From Tabrizicola_A sp964393035 (GTDB lineage Bacteria > Pseudomonadota > Alphaproteobacteria > Rhodobacterales > Rhodobacteraceae): DNA of 64,000 nt. Location of the stretch: assembly GCA_964393035.1 (NCBI GenBank), contig CAYMRX010000002.1, positions 186,001 through 250,000 of the forward strand, given 5' to 3'. The notes beneath the pieces were generated by a model that saw nothing but the letters and a program-made list of their open reading frames with translations, was not told the DNA's origin and searched no databases. Each line of letters opens with the position of its first letter. Position 1 is the first letter of the stretch. Made by a program: the position numbers and the translations under genes. Positions 9,159-17,547 of this stretch are shown here, one piece after another.

Positions 9159-10405
9159 TCGGCCAATTCAAACGCGTTTCCGTGATCGGGCTGGGCTATA
9201 TTGGCCTGCCAACCGCGGCAATGTTCGCCTCGCGCAAGGTCGAGGTCATCGGTTTTGATGTGAATACCCATGTGGTTGACACCGTCAATCAGGGCAAGAT
9301 TCACATCATCGAGCCGGATCTGGACGCGGTGGTGCATCAGGCGGTGGACAAGGGATATCTGCGCGCCACCACCGAGATCGAACCAGCCGAAGCCTTCCTC
9401 ATCGCAGTCCCCACCCCCTTCAAGGGGGACAACTGGGAGCCCGATATTTCCTATATCGAAACCGCGGCCGCCACGATTGCCCGCGTTCTGGCCCCCGGCA
9501 ATCTTGTGGTTCTGGAAAGCACCTCGCCCGTTGGCACCACCGAAATCATGGCGGGCCTTCTGGCTGCGGCGCGTCCCGACCTGACCTTCCCGCAGACCCA
9601 TGGCGAAGCCTCGGACATCCGCATCGCCTATTGCCCCGAGCGGGTTCTGCCCGGCAAGGTCATGCAAGAGCTGATTTCCAACGACCGGGTGATCGGCGGC
9701 ATGACCGCCGCCTGCGCCAAGAAAGCCGTGGCGCTTTACAAGACCTTTGTCGAAGGCAATTGCGTTGTGGCGACCAGCCCGCGCATCGCCGAAATGGCCA
9801 AGCTGACCGAAAACAGCTTTCGCGACGTGAACATCGCCTTTGCCAATGAATTGTCGATGGTGTGCGATGGTCTTGGCATCGATGTGTGGGAGCTTATCCC
9901 GCTGGTCAACCGTCACCCGCGGGTGAACGTGCTGCAACCGGGGCCGGGGGTTGGCGGCCATTGCATCGCGGTTGACCCGTGGTTCATCGTGTCGCAATCG
10001 CCCGACACCGCGCGCCTGATCCGCACAGCCCGCGAGGTGAACAACCACAAACAAGTCTGGGCGCTGGAAAAGGTTGTCGCGGCGGCAAAGGCCCTTGGGG
10101 CGCGCAAGGGCGATCTGACCATCGCGCTTTACGGTCTGGCCTTCAAACCCGACATCAACGACTTTCGCGAAAGCCCCGCACTGGAAATCGCCCATGAAGT
10201 GGCCCATCTGGGCTTGGGCAAGGTGCTGGTGGTCGAACCCTATGCCGATACCCTGCCCAAGGGTCTGACCGGCGCGACCTTGACCGACATGGAAGGGGCC
10301 GCGGGGGCGGATTTGCATGTTCTTCTGGTCGATCATTCCGAGTTCAAGGCGGCGGCGGCCCCCAAGGGCGAGATCGTCGACTTCCGGGGTGTGTGGAAAG
10401 ACTGA
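9155..10405 (+). CDS. wecC: UDP-N-acetyl-D-mannosamine dehydrogenase
   Basis: This 416-residue protein belongs to the UDP-sugar 6-dehydrogenase family, WecC branch. It has the N-terminal NAD motif VIGLGYIGLPTAAMFA, then VLESTSPVGTTEIM, CPERVLPG, KLTENSFRDVNIAFANE and the catalytic-cysteine loop PGPGVGGHCIAVDPWF. C-terminal ALYGLAFKPDINDFRESPA is the third domain signature. It oxidises UDP-ManNAc to UDP-ManNAcA. With wecB it supplies the uronic acid expected to be used by the WecG-like transferase at 13614. Confidence 0.94.
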   Translation: MIGQFKRVSVIGLGYIGLPTAAMFASRKVEVIGFDVNTHVVDTVNQGKIHIIEPDLDAVVHQAVDKGYLRATTEIEPAEAFLIAVPTPFKGDNWEPDISYIETAAATIARVLAPGNLVVLESTSPVGTTEIMAGLLAAARPDLTFPQTHGEASDIRIAYCPERVLPGKVMQELISNDRVIGGMTAACAKKAVALYKTFVEGNCVVATSPRIAEMAKLTENSFRDVNIAFANELSMVCDGLGIDVWELIPLVNRHPRVNVLQPGPGVGGHCIAVDPWFIVSQSPDTARLIRTAREVNNHKQVWALEKVVAAAKALGARKGDLTIALYGLAFKPDINDFRESPALEIAHEVAHLGLGKVLVVEPYADTLPKGLTGATLTDMEGAAGADLHVLLVDHSEFKAAAAPKGEIVDFRGVWKD

Positions 10406-10413
10406 CCCGCGCC

Positions 10414-11736
10414 ATGACCGCCGCGCCGCGCAGACTGGAAGGGGTCAAGACCGGAACCCTTTATGTTGCCGCCGATTTCCTGATCAAGGCGATGCAGTTT
10501 GCGCTCTTGCCCTTGGCCAGCGCGGCCCTGCCCTTGCAGGATTATGCCGCGCTGACGCTGTACATGACGATCCTGACCGCCGCGACGCCCTTGCTGACCA
10601 TGTCGGTCGAGGCGGCCTATTCGGTCTACTTCACCCCGCAGGATGGCCCGCAAGAACAGCGCGTGTTTGCCGCAACGCTGCTCTTGGCGCTTGGCGGCTC
10701 CCTGTTCTGGCTGATCGTGGGGCTTGCGGCGCTGTGGCTCTCGCCTGCGGCCGGTCAGGGGGGCGTGCTGACGCTGCAATCCTGGGCACTGATTGCGACC
10801 TACATCTTTCTTGATCTGGTGGTGCGGGTCGAAAATCTGGGCCAGCGCCTTGGCTTTTTCCATGTGCCTTTCGCGCTTTATTCCATCGCCTATCAGGTCG
10901 CGAAATTCGCCGTCGCCGTGCCGCTGATCTTCTGGATGCGGGACGCGCAATGGTATCTGGTGGCGACGACGGCGGTGGCGGCCGCCTTTGCGCTGGGCAT
11001 GTGGCAGCGCAATCCGCGCCCCCTGACCACCGACCGCGACACCGTGGCGATGATCGCGCGCTATACGGTCAAGGCCTCTCCGGCCAGCCTTGCCGCCATT
11101 GCCAACAATACGGTCGATCGCATCATGATCACCGTCCTGCTCAGTACGTTGGAGCTGGCGCGCTACCATTCGATCTTCGCCTTTGCCGGGCTGATTCAGG
11201 TCTTCATTCTGGCGCTCAACAAATTGCATGTGGCGCAGATGCTCGCGGATTTTCGAGCCAACCGCTACAGCTTCCTCCTGCGCAAGCCGACGAAACTGCG
11301 GGTCACGGCGGCCTTGTGGTTTGCCGTGACGGTGATTGCCATTCTTGTCGGACGCCCGGCCTTCAACCTGCTGTTTGCCGATCATGTGCAGTTTGACTTC
11401 GCGATTTATTCGACGCTCTGCTGGTATTTCTCGGTCTTCGGGTTCTATTTCGTCTGGGGCAATATCCTGTCGATGGAGGAAGCCACCGCGCATCTCAAGG
11501 CTTTGGGATATGGGCTGACGGTGCTGCCGAACCTTGCGCTGTCTTACACGCTGACCAAGATGTTCGGCGGCGTGGGGGCGGCCCATGCCACGCTTGCGGC
11601 CAATCTCATTTCGGCCCTCATCCTGTTGCTCTTGGTGCGCAAAGTTACGGGGAAGCTGTATTTCTTCCGGGAATTTCTGGCCTTTTACCTGATGGCCGCC
11701 CTGTTTCAGACCGCAGCCTTGACATGGTTGGCATGA
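10414..11736 (+). CDS. Polysaccharide flippase-like membrane protein (Wzx/MOP type)
   Basis: This is a 440-residue, strongly hydrophobic protein with about twelve predicted membrane segments and the loop pattern of lipopolysaccharide/O-antigen flippases (for example LPLASAALPLQDYAALTLYMT and SPASLAAIANNTVDRIMI). The family moves undecaprenyl-linked oligosaccharides across the inner membrane. An in-frame GTG at 10393 would overlap wecC by 13 bp. The ATG at 10414 just after the wecC stop is a better start. Identification rests on topology and position among glycan genes, with few strict motifs, so the exact family is less certain than for its neighbours. Confidence 0.75.
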   Translation: MTAAPRRLEGVKTGTLYVAADFLIKAMQFALLPLASAALPLQDYAALTLYMTILTAATPLLTMSVEAAYSVYFTPQDGPQEQRVFAATLLLALGGSLFWLIVGLAALWLSPAAGQGGVLTLQSWALIATYIFLDLVVRVENLGQRLGFFHVPFALYSIAYQVAKFAVAVPLIFWMRDAQWYLVATTAVAAAFALGMWQRNPRPLTTDRDTVAMIARYTVKASPASLAAIANNTVDRIMITVLLSTLELARYHSIFAFAGLIQVFILALNKLHVAQMLADFRANRYSFLLRKPTKLRVTAALWFAVTVIAILVGRPAFNLLFADHVQFDFAIYSTLCWYFSVFGFYFVWGNILSMEEATAHLKALGYGLTVLPNLALSYTLTKMFGGVGAAHATLAANLISALILLLLVRKVTGKLYFFREFLAFYLMAALFQTAALTWLA

Positions 11737-13046
11737 CGCAAGACGCCCCCCAAAAGATCACCCGTGACCGCCTGCAAGCGATCGAAGCCCTTCTTGCCCA
11801 CGACGCAGACGCGGCCGATCTGCGCTATTGGCCCTTTTTGAAAGATTGGCTGCTCAAGCATCAGCACAAGGCCGGCAAGCGCCATGAGGGGGCAAGCAAG
11901 ACCTCTGGGCCGCTGGCCCCCCTGAAGCTCGCCGTCGCCTTTGCCGTCAGCCTTTTGGTTTTTGCGACAAGGGTCATTCAAGGTCGCCTCAACGCCGCAC
12001 CGGCCTTGATCTTTTCGGCCAGCTCACGCCTGCGGGCCGGCGGGACCGGCCCCCGAGATGAATTTGTCGCCTGCGCAGAGGCCTTGGAAGGCCGCGCCGT
12101 GCCCGCGCTTTACTACACGGCGAAGGATCGCCTGCTCGTGCAGCCCTTCGCTTGGCGCTGCCATGAAAACCTGCTCATCACGGCCCTGCTGGCACTCGAC
12201 AGGTTCAAGCCGCGGCGTGACCACGGCGGCCTGCATCCAATCGCGGCCCTTGTCGCGCGGGAAACCTCGGTCCCCGCCGCCGAGATTGACCGCGCCATGA
12301 CCCAGTTTGATCGCAGGGTGCGCGCCTATCGGCACTTGCTGGCTTGGCTTCGCCCCCGGCATATCTATGTCGTTTCGACCTATACGAAGACCGATATCGT
12401 CTATGCCGCCCGCAGCATCGGCATCATGGTGTCCGAAATCCAGCATGGGATGCTGGCACCGTTTCACCCCTCTTACAGCTATGCCAGCCTTGGCCGGGGT
12501 TGGGATCCGGCCCTGCCGGACAGGCTGATTGTCAACAGCCCCTTCTGGCTGAAGACGCAAGGACAGGCCCCCTATGCCGCGGTCGTTCTGAACCCGCTGG
12601 CGCAGAACGCGCCGCCACCGGCAGCTTATGCAAATGGGCGCCCCTACCTTCTGTTTTCTGGGCAAAATCTGGCCCACGACAAATTGGCGGGCCTCATTGC
12701 GGAATTTCTGGCAAGCCCCGCCTGCAAGAATGCTGATTTCCTTTACGCCTGCCATCCCAGTGAAGTTCCGAAGCGGGTCAAACAGCGGATCGGCGGTGGG
12801 AACGACCCGCGCATCAGGGTCGAACCCTTCGTGTCGTCCGAGCAGACCCGCGCCCTTATCGCGGGGGCGCAAAAGCACCTGTCGGTCTATTCCAGTTGCC
12901 ATGTCGATGCGCTTGAGATCAAAGGCGAAACCTATGTGATGCTGGTGCCGGAGTTTTCCGCCCAGACCGATCTTTTCGGCGACATCGAAGGGGTGCGCCG
13001 CTTCACCGCGCTTGAGGAGCTGGTTGATGGCACGACTGACGCATAA
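11733..13046 (+). CDS. Capsular-polysaccharide/GT-B-like protein, candidate nonulosonate transferase
   Basis: This 437-residue protein is not one I can name. It has a short hydrophobic stretch near residues 63-80. It then shows features reminiscent of GT-B capsule and CMP-sugar-using transferases: SEIQHGMLAPFHPSYSY, a His-containing acceptor-loop-like motif; LLFSGQNLAHDKL, beginning the second Rossmann half; DFLYACHPSEVPKRV, an H-P motif; and HLSVYSSCHVDAL near the C-terminus, resembling the SS motif region of bacterial sialyltransferases. It is the only plausible transferase left for the CMP-sugar made by legF. That role is inference. An upstream ATG (11724) exists; ATGA coupling at 11733 is preferred. 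Confidence 0.6.
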   Translation: MTQDAPQKITRDRLQAIEALLAHDADAADLRYWPFLKDWLLKHQHKAGKRHEGASKTSGPLAPLKLAVAFAVSLLVFATRVIQGRLNAAPALIFSASSRLRAGGTGPRDEFVACAEALEGRAVPALYYTAKDRLLVQPFAWRCHENLLITALLALDRFKPRRDHGGLHPIAALVARETSVPAAEIDRAMTQFDRRVRAYRHLLAWLRPRHIYVVSTYTKTDIVYAARSIGIMVSEIQHGMLAPFHPSYSYASLGRGWDPALPDRLIVNSPFWLKTQGQAPYAAVVLNPLAQNAPPPAAYANGRPYLLFSGQNLAHDKLAGLIAEFLASPACKNADFLYACHPSEVPKRVKQRIGGGNDPRIRVEPFVSSEQTRALIAGAQKHLSVYSSCHVDALEIKGETYVMLVPEFSAQTDLFGDIEGVRRFTALEELVDGTTDA

Positions 13047-13566
13047 GCTCGCCCTGATCGGCTACTATGCCTTCATCTCCAAGCTGCCCGAACAGCGTTT
13101 GTGGCGCGGCTTCAATCGTCTGCGCTGCTGGTATCTGGCCCGCGTTCTGCGCGTTCTGGACACGCCGAAAGACGCGCTGATCGGATCGAATGTCTATATC
13201 GGCGATGGTCGGCAGGTGTCTATTGGCGCAGGCGCGCGGATCAATGAAAACGTATTCATTCAGGGTGCCTGTATCGGCCGGAACGTGCTGATCGCGCCGG
13301 GTTGCGCCTTGATGAGCAAATCGCATCGGCATGATCGGCTGGATGTGCCGATCGCCTTGCAAGGCGAAACCGAGGCGCTGCCCGTCACCATCAAGGATGG
13401 TGCCTGGCTTGGCCGCAACGTCGTGGTGATGCCCGGTGTGACGATTGGCGCTGGCGCAATTGTGGGCGCTTGTGCCTTTGTGAATCGCGATGTGCCGGAC
13501 AATGCTGTATTTGCCGGCGTTCCAGCCCGGCTGATCCGCTATCGCGACGAAAACCACGACCGCTGA
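13027..13566 (+). CDS. Hexapeptide-repeat acyltransferase (CysE/LacA/NodL-like)
   Basis: This 179-residue protein has left-handed beta-helix repeats from about residue 53 (ALIGSNVYIGDG to GAIVGACAFVNRDVPDN). It also has the MSKSHRHD segment with the likely catalytic His and the closing VFAGVPARLIRY typical of sugar O-acetyltransferases. It probably decorates the glycan or its precursor with acetyl groups. The ATG at 13027 follows GAGGAGC (13014-13020) and overlaps the upstream gene by 20 bp; a TTG at 13012 is less likely. The acceptor sugar cannot be told from sequence. Confidence 0.8.
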   Translation: MARLTHKLALIGYYAFISKLPEQRLWRGFNRLRCWYLARVLRVLDTPKDALIGSNVYIGDGRQVSIGAGARINENVFIQGACIGRNVLIAPGCALMSKSHRHDRLDVPIALQGETEALPVTIKDGAWLGRNVVVMPGVTIGAGAIVGACAFVNRDVPDNAVFAGVPARLIRYRDENHDR

Positions 13567-13613
13567 CGGCACGGCCTGTTACAGAAGAATTTCAAGACGA
13601 CCAGGAGTCAGAT

Positions 13614-14345
13614 GTGAACTCAGAACCCTATACCCTGTTCGGTTTGCAGGTGCCTGTCGCCCCGGATTTCGAAAGCATGGTGGACTATTTCGAACAGACA
13701 TTTCTGGTCCCGCAGACTCCCGGTTTTTCCGCGGCCCTCAATGCTGAAAAGCTCTATATGGCGCAGAATGACGCATCCGTGTTCACCCTTCTCAGTGCGG
13801 CCAGCTTTCGCTATCTGGATGGAATCGGGGCCGTCTGGGCAGCGCAGCGTAAATACCACCTGCCCTTCGCGCGCGTGCCGGGGGTGGAGTTATGGCTTCA
13901 GATCGCCAAGCGCGCGGCCCGGCGCGGATTGAAGATCGCGATCATCGGCGGCACCGAAGATACCTGCCAGAAAGCCGTCGAAATCTTGCGCGCCGACCAC
14001 GGGATCGACGTTGCCTATGCACGCAACGGCTATTTTGACTGCAGTGCGCGCGCGGACATTGCCGAGACTCTCAAGACGCAGGACATCCGATTTGCCGTGA
14101 TCGCCATGGGCTCGCCCCGGCAGGAGAGGTTCTCGCAAGACATGCTGGAAGCCGGAGTCGGTGCATTCTTCTTTGGGGTTGGCGGCAGTCTGGATGTGCT
14201 GACCGGCAAAGTCGACCGCGCGCCCCACATCTTCCGCGACAACGGGCTGGAATGGTTGCATCGTCTGCTGCGCCAACCCAGCCGGGTCGGCCGCCAATTG
14301 GCCTTGGCGCCGTATTTCCTGTCCGTCCTGCGCGCAAAGATGTAA
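13614..14345 (+). CDS. wecG: WecG/TagA/CpsF-family glycosyltransferase (candidate ManNAcA transferase)
   Basis: This 243-residue protein contains the GT26 core: ALNAEKLYMAQND, YLDGIGAVWAAQRK, RVPGVELW, IAIIGGTEDTCQKAVEIL, VIAMGSPRQERF and FFGVGGSLDVLTGKVDRAP, ending in the LEWLHRLLRQPSR helix. Family members transfer ManNAc(A)-type sugars to GlcNAc-PP-undecaprenol at the inner face of the membrane. With wecA, wecB and wecC all in this window, the ManNAcA-transferase role is well supported. A longer open frame reaches 13470, but the GTG at 13614 has AGGAG (13602-13606) at 7-nt spacing and starts just ahead of the conserved region. Confidence 0.85.
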   Translation: MNSEPYTLFGLQVPVAPDFESMVDYFEQTFLVPQTPGFSAALNAEKLYMAQNDASVFTLLSAASFRYLDGIGAVWAAQRKYHLPFARVPGVELWLQIAKRAARRGLKIAIIGGTEDTCQKAVEILRADHGIDVAYARNGYFDCSARADIAETLKTQDIRFAVIAMGSPRQERFSQDMLEAGVGAFFFGVGGSLDVLTGKVDRAPHIFRDNGLEWLHRLLRQPSRVGRQLALAPYFLSVLRAKM

Positions 14346-14379
14346 GCGTTGGCGGTCGCCCCCCATACCGAGACGAACC

Positions 14380-15657
14380 TTGAGCGCCTACCATAACTAT
14401 AGCAAGGGCTTGACCGGGAAACTGGTCGTCAGCTTTCTGCTGATCTGGTTTATGCTCTATATTGCGGTTCGAACCAAATTCTTATCGAGCGCGATCTCAT
14501 CTGCCGCCCCGATCAATCTTTTTGTCGCAGCCTCTATCGTGGCGATTGCGGTATCCATTCACCGGGTGACCGTAGAACGCAAATTCTTTGTCTTGTTCGC
14601 GGCGTCCTTGCTTTATTCCTTCGTTCTTGTTGGCGTCGAGCAGTTGCCGCTGCAAAACATCTTTCAATTTTTTCTTTCGACCAAGTTTGTCTTTATCTTC
14701 CTTGCAACCAGCCTTGTATCCCCCGGCAGGCGTCAGCGATACTGGCTGGGAATGTCACGGGTGATCCTGTTCCTGTTTTTCCTGTCCCTTCCCTTCGCAG
14801 CCCTGGATTTCGTGGCCCCCGGTGCGATCTTTGAAATCGCTGCGGATGAGCGCGGCTTTGGCGGGGTTTCGGTCGGCTCTTTCTTCGCGTCAAGGGTGCT
14901 TTATTCGGAATTCCTGCTGTTGGTCCTCATCTTGCTGATCTGCATTCCCGAGGGCAGCGACAGCTTGTATTTTTCATCCTCGCGGACATTCCGGCCTTAT
15001 ACCCTTGCCCTTGTGCTGTTGATGCTGATCCTGACGTTCTCCCGCAAGGAAATCCTTATCGGTGCCGTCATACTGATCATCCACTATGGAGATTTTTCCC
15101 GGATCAAGCCGGTATGGGCGGCCAAAAGCACCATGGTTATCATGTTCCTTTTGGCCTTTGTGGTGTTTTTTATCGCCTTCATGGATCTGTTGTTGCAGAA
15201 TTTCAGCGAAGGTTATGTCCGCTTCAAGATTTTCATGGCGGCTTGGGACATCTTCAGCAGCCATTTCCCTCTTGGCTCTGGCCCGGGGACATTCGGCACG
15301 GCCATGTCGAAAACCTACACGGACGTCTATCGTGAATTTCAGGTTCCGACGGCCGTGACCGGAACGAGTGGCGATTTTGATGGGCCGATCTTCGATTTGT
15401 TCTTCATCTCCTTCTTTGCGGAATATGGGCTTGGCGCATTCCTGATTTTCGGGCTGTTCATTTACCCTTTCAGAACTGCGCCGACGGAAGTGCTGGCCAA
15501 GGTCGTGAATGTGCGCAGATTCCATATCTATTTGGCCCTTGTCGTTTTTGGCGCGGGTTTTTTCGTGCCGATCATGGGCAATGTGGTTGGGCTTCTGGCC
15601 TTCTTTGCCTTGGGGCTTCTGACGCAGAGCCAATCCCTGGCACGCGACCCCGCTTGA
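14380..15657 (+). CDS. O-antigen polymerase/ligase-like membrane protein (Wzy candidate)
   Basis: This 425-residue protein has about ten to eleven hydrophobic segments and a large loop around residues 270-350. The loop contains FKIFMAAWDIF, PLGSGPGTFG and FDLFFISFFAEYGLGAFL. The G-x-G-P-G-T-F and EYG-x-G elements are typical of Wzy/WaaL-type proteins. It is the only polymerase candidate in the locus. The start is a TTG at 14380 with no strong ribosome-binding site; no ATG is available near the N-terminal helix, so the start is uncertain. It ends 62 bases before a convergent gene. Confidence 0.72.
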   Translation: MSAYHNYSKGLTGKLVVSFLLIWFMLYIAVRTKFLSSAISSAAPINLFVAASIVAIAVSIHRVTVERKFFVLFAASLLYSFVLVGVEQLPLQNIFQFFLSTKFVFIFLATSLVSPGRRQRYWLGMSRVILFLFFLSLPFAALDFVAPGAIFEIAADERGFGGVSVGSFFASRVLYSEFLLLVLILLICIPEGSDSLYFSSSRTFRPYTLALVLLMLILTFSRKEILIGAVILIIHYGDFSRIKPVWAAKSTMVIMFLLAFVVFFIAFMDLLLQNFSEGYVRFKIFMAAWDIFSSHFPLGSGPGTFGTAMSKTYTDVYREFQVPTAVTGTSGDFDGPIFDLFFISFFAEYGLGAFLIFGLFIYPFRTAPTEVLAKVVNVRRFHIYLALVVFGAGFFVPIMGNVVGLLAFFALGLLTQSQSLARDPA

Positions 15658-15719
15658 CGGGTATCCAACCTTCGGTGGTGTGATTTTGGCAGCGCGGCTT
15701 GCCCGGACGATCGCCTGTA

Positions 15720-16235
15720 TCAGCCGCAGCGCACCGCAAGATCGTCAAGCCGGACCTCTACGGCGCGCTCGCCGCCCAAAAGATCCAGCAACACCCAGAC
15801 CCGCCGTTCCAGCTCCACCCGTTCCACCGTCGCGATGAACTGCGAAAAGGGGCCGGTGGCTATGCGGACATTGTCACCGGCCTGAATCTCTGACGACGGC
15901 AGAAGAAATCCGCCCGCATCGCAGCGCCGCACCAGCCCCTCCAGAAGATGGGCGGGCATACGCGCCGGAACCCCCTGATTACCCATGACGATCCGCGATA
16001 CTCCCACGGTGTTCGCCACCGCGCGCCATTGTGGATTGACCTCATCAATCGCCACAAAGAAGTAGCCCGGAAACAGCAGGCTTGCCTGCGCAACCTGTTT
16101 GCCAAAGCGCCACACGTCGACCCGTTGCTTGGGGCAAAAAAACGCAATCTGCTGCTGGGCCAAGGCCTGCTCTGCCCTGCGAAAGTTGTTGCGCTTTACC
16201 TGAACCGCGCACCAGAACATGCGCTCGGATGTCAT
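15720..16235 (-). CDS. NusG-family transcription antiterminator (RfaH/LoaP-like paralogue)
   Basis: This 171-residue protein has the NusG N-terminal domain (FWCAVQVKRNNFRRAEQAL, then PGYFFVAIDEVNPQWRAV and VGVSRIVM). A C-terminal KOW segment lies around IQAGDNVRIATGPF and VWVLLDLLGG. General NusG sits with secE and rplK. A copy beside glycan genes is typically a specialised antiterminator acting on long polysaccharide operons. It overlaps the upstream wecA-like gene by 4 bp on the minus strand, so the two are co-transcribed, and it converges on the polymerase gene. A second ATG five codons in is an alternative start. Confidence 0.82.
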   Translation of the reverse strand: MTSERMFWCAVQVKRNNFRRAEQALAQQQIAFFCPKQRVDVWRFGKQVAQASLLFPGYFFVAIDEVNPQWRAVANTVGVSRIVMGNQGVPARMPAHLLEGLVRRCDAGGFLLPSSEIQAGDNVRIATGPFSQFIATVERVELERRVWVLLDLLGGERAVEVRLDDLAVRCG

Positions 16236-17377
16236 CTCAGCCGCTCCGGTATATCAACGGTCGCCGTGTCCAGTCTGGCCACATCGGATGAGGCCGAGCG
16301 CATGGCGCGATGCTTTCGGAAACAGCGGCGGGATTTTGCAAACTGGATCAACGCCCGATACGCCACCGCATAGCAGACAAATGCGGTGAAAAACGACAAG
16401 CCGGCGTTTCCGTTTTGGTTCCAGAACACCACCCCGAAACAGACCGGAACCGCAAAGAGCGGCAGCATCAGCAATGTGGCAAGCGGGTTTGCGATGGTTC
16501 GATTGTGCCGGCCGACCCAAGTGATCTCAAGCGTACGCAAGACGACCTGATGGAAGTGCAGCCGATCAGGATGGTCAATCTTGCTGCCCTGCGAAAGGCG
16601 CCGCAGAATGGTGAACAGGGTATCCGCCACCGGCCAAAAAAAGATCAAAAGCGCAGACCAAGGCGAGAATTGGGGCAATTGCGCCATCATATCGACAGCC
16701 GTCCAGGCCAGGATGAAGCCGATGCAATAGGCGCCAGCATCCCCGAGAAAAATTCGACCATGGGGAAAGTTGAACAGCAAGAACCCCAGAGCCGCCCCCG
16801 CAAGCGCGAAGAGCAGGTTCGAACTGCCGGCCGATCCGGCGAGGAACAAAACCCCGACCAACCCTGCAATCGAAGTCAAGGTGATGCCGCCAGACAGGCC
16901 GTTCAACCCGTCGACCAGATTGAAGGCATGGGAAAGGCCAGCTGTCACAAAGATCGAAAGCCCCAAGGTGACCGGCAGATAAGCCATGAACGGCTCCAAC
17001 AGCGGGACGCCGATGCGATCAATCTGGATGCCCGAGAACCAGACCACCAAAAGGCCCGCGAAAGCAGCGGCTGCCAACCGTCGGCGTGGCGACTGGTGCT
17101 TGCCGAGATCTTCCAGAAGACCGATAATAAACAGCGGAATAGCCGAAAGCAGGATGCTGATTTGCGTCGGTGTTGTTCCGGTTGCAAGCATCGCCAACCA
17201 CAGCCCGCAGATGATCGCGACACCGCCCAAACGCAACGTGGGTCGCAAATGTGAGGCTTGGCGGGCGCTCAGATCACTGCGCGGGATCAGCGCAAAGATG
17301 CATGGGCCAAGCGCGATAAAGGCGGCGCACATTGCGACGCTGATAAGCCCGCCAATCATTGTATGGGTAGCCAACAT
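16232..17377 (-). CDS. wecA: WecA-like undecaprenyl-phosphate GlcNAc-1-phosphate transferase (GT4)
   Basis: This 381-residue polytopic membrane protein of the MraY/WecA family has LRPTLRLGGVAII, FNLVDGLNGLSGGI with the catalytic Asp, GRIFLGDAGAYCIGF and the cytoplasmic HPDRLHFHQVVLRT loop with the HxH pair used for sugar recognition. The family transfers a HexNAc-1-phosphate, usually GlcNAc, to undecaprenyl phosphate and so starts lipid-linked glycan assembly. The C-terminal ~30 residues are basic and extend beyond the last helix. It is first gene of a two-gene minus-strand operon with the NusG-like gene. Confidence 0.85.
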   Translation of the reverse strand: MLATHTMIGGLISVAMCAAFIALGPCIFALIPRSDLSARQASHLRPTLRLGGVAIICGLWLAMLATGTTPTQISILLSAIPLFIIGLLEDLGKHQSPRRRLAAAAFAGLLVVWFSGIQIDRIGVPLLEPFMAYLPVTLGLSIFVTAGLSHAFNLVDGLNGLSGGITLTSIAGLVGVLFLAGSAGSSNLLFALAGAALGFLLFNFPHGRIFLGDAGAYCIGFILAWTAVDMMAQLPQFSPWSALLIFFWPVADTLFTILRRLSQGSKIDHPDRLHFHQVVLRTLEITWVGRHNRTIANPLATLLMLPLFAVPVCFGVVFWNQNGNAGLSFFTAFVCYAVAYRALIQFAKSRRCFRKHRAMRSASSDVARLDTATVDIPERLR

Positions 17378-17547
17378 CGAAAAGTCTCTTATGTATCCCT
17401 AGCGCGACATACTGCGTTGGACGCTTTCCCGCAAGGTAATCAAATCAGTAGCGGCACCTTCCCTCCGATCAACCACCGCGGCCGGTGATTTTGTTCCTAC
17501 AAGACGTGAAACCTAAAATACCCTCAACAACCAGCCGCCTTTTCGGT
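17378..17547. other. Intergenic stretch upstream of wecA-like gene
   Basis: This 170-base spacer lies between the minus-strand wecA-like start and the 3' end of the minus-strand SDR gene. It must hold the promoter of the wecA/nusG-like operon. I see no convincing -35/-10 pair, terminator or small ORF. Confidence 0.4.
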
